Below, in pieces: positions 31,777-36,287 of a DNA stretch of 36,287 bases. This DNA comes from Spirochaetota bacterium (GTDB taxonomy: Bacteria; Spirochaetota; JAGLSM01; JAKPMW01), in assembly GCA_031283155.1 (NCBI GenBank), contig JAITCI010000014.1, positions 1-36,287 on the forward strand, written 5' to 3'. Made by a program: the position numbers and the translations under genes. Within the stretch, counting starts at the first letter, position 1; each line of letters opens with the position of its first letter. The notes under the pieces were generated by a model that saw only the letters and a list, made by a program, of their open reading frames with translations, ran no database searches and was not told the origin of the DNA.

Positions 31777-34700
31777 TCATTTGACAGAATGAAATAACGC
31801 TTCAATCGTATTCACTGCTTCGTCATAATCCGCCATCAGAATCTGGTCGGAAACGGTTTGCACAGCCCGTTCTGTTCCGGCTTCCAGCGTTCTTCTGGTA
31901 AGCGCATCCATTATACCATCAATATTAGCAATGTTTCGCGTTTTAAGCGACTCCAGTAATTTTCTGAAAATCGGGAATAATGTCTCAGAATTAAAAGGTT
32001 CGGATTCTTTATTCTCGGGATGCACAAAACCAAGTTTTTCGAGTAAAAACATCCAGTCCAGAATTTCATAAACCAGAGCGTCCAGACGCTCAATAAAACC
32101 CGGTATATCTTCCCGGATGTACGCCAGATTGCCTTCTCCCCCCTTTGCCTCGAGAATTGCGGCCTCTTTTGAAAAATCCGCCGCCCCCAGACTTGAAGAC
32201 GCGCTCTTGAGGGAATGAAACTGCGTGACAAAATCAGGCAGGGATTCGGGATCAAGGGGATTCGCGCGAAAAAAATCAATCCTTGCCGCCGCGTCTTTGC
32301 AAAACACGTCAAGAACCTTCTTATAACCCGTAAAGGTTCCGCCTGTCATTATAATACCCCGCTCCACATCCACCCCTTTAAGCGAAGGATACACAGGGGC
32401 TTTTACTTCCACGCGCGGAGAATCCGTCTGCAGCGTTCTTTTTATCCGCTTTTCCTCCGGAATCCATTGTATAAGAACTTCATCCAGCCTGGCAATATCC
32501 ATTGGCTTGGCGAGAAAATCATTAAAGCGGGAGGCAATATACATTTCACGCGTTCCGGAAACCGCATTTGCCGTTAGTGCGATAACAGGCAGCGAAACAT
32601 GGCGCCCGCCGAGATCGCGTATCGCATGTACTGCCTCTATGCCGTCCATGCCGGGCATCATATGATCCATAAATACGACGTCGTAATCATGGTTTTTTAC
32701 AAGCTCGATGGAATCCAGACCGGACAGGCAGGTATCCACCCTGGCCTCGTAGGGCGTCAAAAGACCTTCGGTTACTTTAAGATTGGTAAGCATATCGTCA
32801 ACCACAAGAATCCGCGCCTCAGGGAAAACATACCGGACAAAATTATCTGTTCTCGTGCTTCCGAGCAATTCGGTATAGGTTGCCTGTCCATTCAATATAT
32901 TCGCCAGGGAAAGAGTGTACACCGGCAAGGACAGAAAAGAAACGCCGGGTATGGGGTTTTCGGAACCCAGCGCGACAGTAAGTATCAGACCCGGCTTTTC
33001 ATCACCGGAAGACACCGAGACCGTCTCTTTCAGGATTTCGCGGATCCGTTTGTAGATTTTATAAATACCGTAATCGGTTAAAATAAAGTTCCATTTTCCG
33101 GCAGTAATGGCTTCGTAAAAATCTTCGACGGACGCCACCATTTTACAGGGTACTTTGAGGTTATCCAGCGACCAGCAGAGCGACTGAGCATACGCCTTGC
33201 GGTGCTCAAAAACCAGCACATTCTTTTTTTCGGGGGATTCCACACAGGCAAACGGCAGATCGGAATCAATCTCCTGGATAATGCTCGCTTCAAAGATACT
33301 GCCCTTGCCATACTCGCTTTTCAGCCTGATACCGCCGCCCATAGCTATGCAGAGAGATCGGGTGATCGCGAGTCCAAGACCTGTCCCCTCGATGCCGGAA
33401 TTTTTTTTCATGTCCACCTGGATAAAATCCCCGAAGAGCTTTTCCTGATCCTCGGGCGTTATACCCCTTCCGGTATCGGCAACCTCTATCCGCAGAAGAA
33501 CCTGCCTGGAACCATGTCTTTCCGCCGTAAGCGTGAGAGTGATTTGCCCGCGGTCGGTATACTTGACGGCATTCGAGAGTATGTTCAGAAGTATTTGCCT
33601 CAATCGTATCTCGTCGCCAATGAGGCTTGATGGAATATTGCTGTCGATATTTGTTATAAAACGAATGGGTTTCTCCGAAAGCCGCATACGGATAATATTG
33701 ATTGTATCCTGTATGAGCGAAGCCAGGGCATATTTTGCGGGCGTTATCTGGATCTGACCGGCCTCAATCTTGGAAAAATCCAGGATATCGTTAATAATGG
33801 AAATAAGATTTGCCGACGCCTGCTTGATATCCTGCGCGTATTCATGCGGCTTGGCGGGAAGGGTCTCCCTGAGAAGGAGTTCCGCCATACCGGTGATCGC
33901 GTTCATGGGAGTGCGGATCTCATGGCTCATTTTGGCAAGAAAATTTGATTTGTATTTATTTTCTTCCTCGGAACGAAGCCGCGCCATGGAGAGCCGCAGC
34001 AGAACATAACAGAGCGAAGCGGCCAGGCTCCCGCCCAAAAGCATCAGAATGAGCGCGGAGGTATACCGGTCGCCGTAAAATTTTGTTTTGGGGATAATGC
34101 TTCCGACATACCATCCGTTAAAAATTTTCTTGAAAAAAACAAGGGCGGTGGTTCCGTCCCTGTCTTCGATCTCGCGGTCAAACACTATTTCGCCGCTTCT
34201 GAGATCGTGCGCCAATTTCGTAAAATCCCCGCCCAGGTTCTGAAACTGATTGCCCAGAACATCGCTGTCAGGGTGCGCCATGATGGCCATATCCTGGCTG
34301 AGTAAAATTCCATACCCGTCAAAAAGACGCGTAAGCCCGGCCACTGCCTGCCCAATCATTTTGCTGTCGACGTCAACCGCGAGGATACCGATTATATCCT
34401 CTTTATAAATGACGTTTTGTACGATGGATATAATCGTATTTTCGGTACGCGCGTCATGATAGGGTGCCGTATACGCAATGGACGTACCGCTGCGCACCGC
34501 AGTTTGGTACCAGGGCTGTCTTTGGGGAACAAAATCATCACCGGGATACAAATCAATACTGTCGTAAAAATGGCCGTTGATATATCCATAAATACCGTGA
34601 ATATCGATCATCCCCTGCTCGCGCTGTGTCAGCCAGGCGGTAGTTGTACGCAGATAGTTCAGGATCTCGTACCGGGATGCGCCGTGGTCCAGCATACCTG

Positions 34701-34932
34701 TCAGGACATAATAGGAGTTTAAGAGCGTGATTTCCCCTTTTGAAAACCACACCTTGACGTTCGTCTCAGCGGTATCGATGACCTCTTCCACCCTGCCGAG
34801 AAGACGGTTTTCCAGTATATCCCCGATGAATATGTACGCGGCAAGAACCATAATGGTGAAAGACGCAAAAACAATGACGATCTCACGGATGTTGTGCTTA
34901 AGCGCTTTTGTAATATTGCGCTTGTCTTCCAT
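31777..34932 (-). CDS. Hybrid histidine kinase: Cache, HisKA-HATPase, degenerate receiver, receiver, HPt
   Basis: 1051 residues from ATG 34930-34932 (MEDKRNITKALKHN); an ATG four codons earlier is possible. TM1 about 16-36; extracytoplasmic Cache sensor about 40-285 (FVPQRQPWYQTAV, VIYKEDIIGILAVDVDSKMI); TM2 about 294-314. HisKA: AKMSHEIRTPMNAITG, H337. ATPase: NILSNAV, VADTGRGI, GTGLGLAI. A receiver-like domain lacking the acidic pair and lysine lies at about 569-685. The true receiver has VVDD, D756 (VVFMDHMMPGMDG) and K809. The HPt is FVTQFHSLKSASSSLG, H906. This is a full four-step phosphorelay. A binding lipoprotein is upstream and the HD-GYP regulator downstream. Confidence 0.93.
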   Translation of the reverse strand: MEDKRNITKALKHNIREIVIVFASFTIMVLAAYIFIGDILENRLLGRVEEVIDTAETNVKVWFSKGEITLLNSYYVLTGMLDHGASRYEILNYLRTTTAWLTQREQGMIDIHGIYGYINGHFYDSIDLYPGDDFVPQRQPWYQTAVRSGTSIAYTAPYHDARTENTIISIVQNVIYKEDIIGILAVDVDSKMIGQAVAGLTRLFDGYGILLSQDMAIMAHPDSDVLGNQFQNLGGDFTKLAHDLRSGEIVFDREIEDRDGTTALVFFKKIFNGWYVGSIIPKTKFYGDRYTSALILMLLGGSLAASLCYVLLRLSMARLRSEEENKYKSNFLAKMSHEIRTPMNAITGMAELLLRETLPAKPHEYAQDIKQASANLISIINDILDFSKIEAGQIQITPAKYALASLIQDTINIIRMRLSEKPIRFITNIDSNIPSSLIGDEIRLRQILLNILSNAVKYTDRGQITLTLTAERHGSRQVLLRIEVADTGRGITPEDQEKLFGDFIQVDMKKNSGIEGTGLGLAITRSLCIAMGGGIRLKSEYGKGSIFEASIIQEIDSDLPFACVESPEKKNVLVFEHRKAYAQSLCWSLDNLKVPCKMVASVEDFYEAITAGKWNFILTDYGIYKIYKRIREILKETVSVSSGDEKPGLILTVALGSENPIPGVSFLSLPVYTLSLANILNGQATYTELLGSTRTDNFVRYVFPEARILVVDDMLTNLKVTEGLLTPYEARVDTCLSGLDSIELVKNHDYDVVFMDHMMPGMDGIEAVHAIRDLGGRHVSLPVIALTANAVSGTREMYIASRFNDFLAKPMDIARLDEVLIQWIPEEKRIKRTLQTDSPRVEVKAPVYPSLKGVDVERGIIMTGGTFTGYKKVLDVFCKDAAARIDFFRANPLDPESLPDFVTQFHSLKSASSSLGAADFSKEAAILEAKGGEGNLAYIREDIPGFIERLDALVYEILDWMFLLEKLGFVHPENKESEPFNSETLFPIFRKLLESLKTRNIANIDGIMDALTRRTLEAGTERAVQTVSDQILMADYDEAVNTIEALFHSVK

Positions 34933-35006
34933 GACCTGCCCCATAGCGTCTTTTGCTGTAATTATACCGGATACCGCTGAATTCCGTCAAAATTTAATTG
35001 ACTGCC

Positions 35007-36146
35007 TTATTCCCAGGCGTTTGAGATCTCAATCACGGTTCGGTAGTACCAGTTCATACTGAATTGAACCACCTCGCCGGGGATAGTCTCCCCGATTTTG
35101 CCTATTATTTTCCCGTCGTTTGTTTCAAATACTCCTTCAAATATACGCTTTTCCCCGGATTCAATCCGCTCCCGTTCCGTTTCCAGTACGCGAAGAATCG
35201 CCGGTTCCCAGGGTATTGCATTATTGAGAGGTGTGATATCCACAAACCGATCCTTCAGGGAACCCATATACGGGTGCGGCGTAAAACTGCCATCCATAAC
35301 GCTTTGCATCATGTTTATATAGTACACGCCCCAGTTCCATACCACTGAGGTAAGAATGGCATTGGGCGCTTCGGCAGCCATATCGGAATTATAGCCGATT
35401 CCAAAAGCCCCTGCCTTTTCCGCCTCTTTCAGAGCGTCGGCGGAATCGCAGTGCAGGGTAATGACGTCGCATCCCCGCGCGATAAGGCTGCGGGCCGCCG
35501 CTCTCTCTTCCATAGGGTCAAACCAGCTGTACGTGGTTCGTACATAGATCCTTGCGGCGGGATTTACCTTTTCCACGCCCAGGGCAAAAGCGTTTATACC
35601 GCTGGAAATCAGACTATGCTCCTTGCCCATTCCCGTAACATAGCCAATCTTGCCGGATTTTGTTTTCATGCCGGCAATCAACCCGGCGAGGTAGCGCGCT
35701 TCCTGAATATTGCCGAAATAGTTTGTGAAATTTGTATCATTATACTTGTTTCCTGATGCGTGCGCGAAAATGACCGACGGGAATTCCTTTGCCAGCTTTT
35801 CAATGGCGTTCATATACCCCAGGCTTGTCGCAAATATGATATTGGCACCCCAGGCAATGAGATCCCGTATTGCGCTCTCGGCACCCAGGGCGTCTTCATC
35901 ATAAATATTGCCCCTTCGGAAAACCTGCGCGTCCTTAAAACCAAAATGTTTTATCATTTCCTGGATTCCGGTTTCATGGGAAAACGTCCAGCCGGAAATT
36001 TCCGATGTATGCTCAATTTGATAGAGTACGCCTACTTTTATCTGTTCTTTCGGTATGGGCACTCCCGGTTTCCAGGCTTCAGCCTGTTTACACCCGGAAA
36101 TTCCAAACACAAACAAAAATGCGCAGCCTGCAAGAATATGTTTCAC
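35007..36146 (-). CDS. BMP/PnrA-family substrate-binding lipoprotein
   Basis: 379 residues from GTG 36144-36146 (VKHILAGCAFLFVFGISGCK). The lipobox GISGC puts the lipid on Cys19. GGATGGA precedes at 6 bp; longer frames run into the poly-C artefact and are not believed. BMP-family features: IKVGVLYQIEHTSEISGWTF, WGANIIFATSLGYMNAIEKL, GKIGYVTGMGKEHSLISSGI, VITLHCDSADALKEAEKAGA, GIGYNSDMAAEAPN. The treponemal relative PnrA/TmpC binds purine nucleosides. Ligand specificity here is inferred only. No ABC permease or ATPase is adjacent. The next gene (gap 74 bp) is a hybrid sensor kinase, so it may serve as its sensor partner. Confidence 0.9.
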   Translation of the reverse strand: MKHILAGCAFLFVFGISGCKQAEAWKPGVPIPKEQIKVGVLYQIEHTSEISGWTFSHETGIQEMIKHFGFKDAQVFRRGNIYDEDALGAESAIRDLIAWGANIIFATSLGYMNAIEKLAKEFPSVIFAHASGNKYNDTNFTNYFGNIQEARYLAGLIAGMKTKSGKIGYVTGMGKEHSLISSGINAFALGVEKVNPAARIYVRTTYSWFDPMEERAAARSLIARGCDVITLHCDSADALKEAEKAGAFGIGYNSDMAAEAPNAILTSVVWNWGVYYINMMQSVMDGSFTPHPYMGSLKDRFVDITPLNNAIPWEPAILRVLETERERIESGEKRIFEGVFETNDGKIIGKIGETIPGEVVQFSMNWYYRTVIEISNAWE

Positions 36147-36174
36147 AATATTCCATCCATCCACTTGAAGATGT

Positions 36175-36287
<113 letters not shown>

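Overview
The window looks like chromosome from a free-living or gut-associated spirochaete of the Treponema group. This is an inference from gene content: a dCache chemoreceptor, two HD-GYP proteins, a hybrid sensor kinase, a BMP/PnrA (TmpC-like) lipoprotein, many secreted or lipid-anchored proteins, an outer-membrane barrel candidate, and a moderately high G+C content with many 'gcgc' codons. No rRNA, tRNA or CRISPR array was found. The right end (about 36176-36287) is a 30-base C homopolymer followed by G/C-rich low-complexity sequence and is probably a contig-end artefact. The left end cuts a gene.

Layout. 1-1950: a mobile/accessory patch with two Rpn-type PD-(D/E)XK nuclease genes, each preceded by the same 71-bp leader, and an IS3-family orfA remnant between them. 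1962-4763 (minus): secreted protein, uridine phosphorylase, L-serine dehydratase. 4987-8557 (plus): three exported proteins (membrane-anchored protein, gluzincin-like peptidase, penicillin-binding transpeptidase), then an outer-membrane protein candidate and an RsuA-family pseudouridine synthase. 10213-13081: purine nucleoside phosphorylase and phosphopentomutase (minus), divergent from uridine kinase (plus). 13082-13555: a gene-free mosaic of repeats and hairpins. 13556-19240: GAF/HD-GYP protein, rhodanese lipoprotein, methyltransferase-like protein, GT-B glycosyltransferase, two unknown genes. 19313-23100 (minus): chemoreceptor, NAD synthetase, rubredoxin. 23185-26381: TrmH/SpoU methylase and hisI facing folE, an MBL-fold hydrolase and a NUDIX hydrolase. 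26446-30541 (plus): E-set lipoprotein, E-set/HAMP/PP2C phosphatase, membrane protein, cytidine deaminase. 30671-36146 (minus): BMP-family binding lipoprotein, hybrid histidine kinase, HD-GYP response regulator.

How the genes work together. Five nucleoside-salvage enzymes (udp, punA, deoB, udk, cdd) sit in four separate transcription units. They would convert nucleosides to bases plus pentose phosphate, or to nucleotides. Signalling is the other theme. The last operon joins a periplasmic-type binding lipoprotein to a phosphorelay kinase and a c-di-GMP phosphodiesterase-type output. The 26.4-29.1 kb pair joins carbohydrate-binding-like E-set folds to a RsbU/SpoIIE-type phosphatase. Both are the best candidates for poorly described systems. 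Other points of interest are an NAD synthetase whose glutaminase domain lacks the expected nucleophilic cysteine, and a dispersed hairpin repeat placed in two convergent gene junctions, each time supplying the stop codon of an HD-GYP gene.
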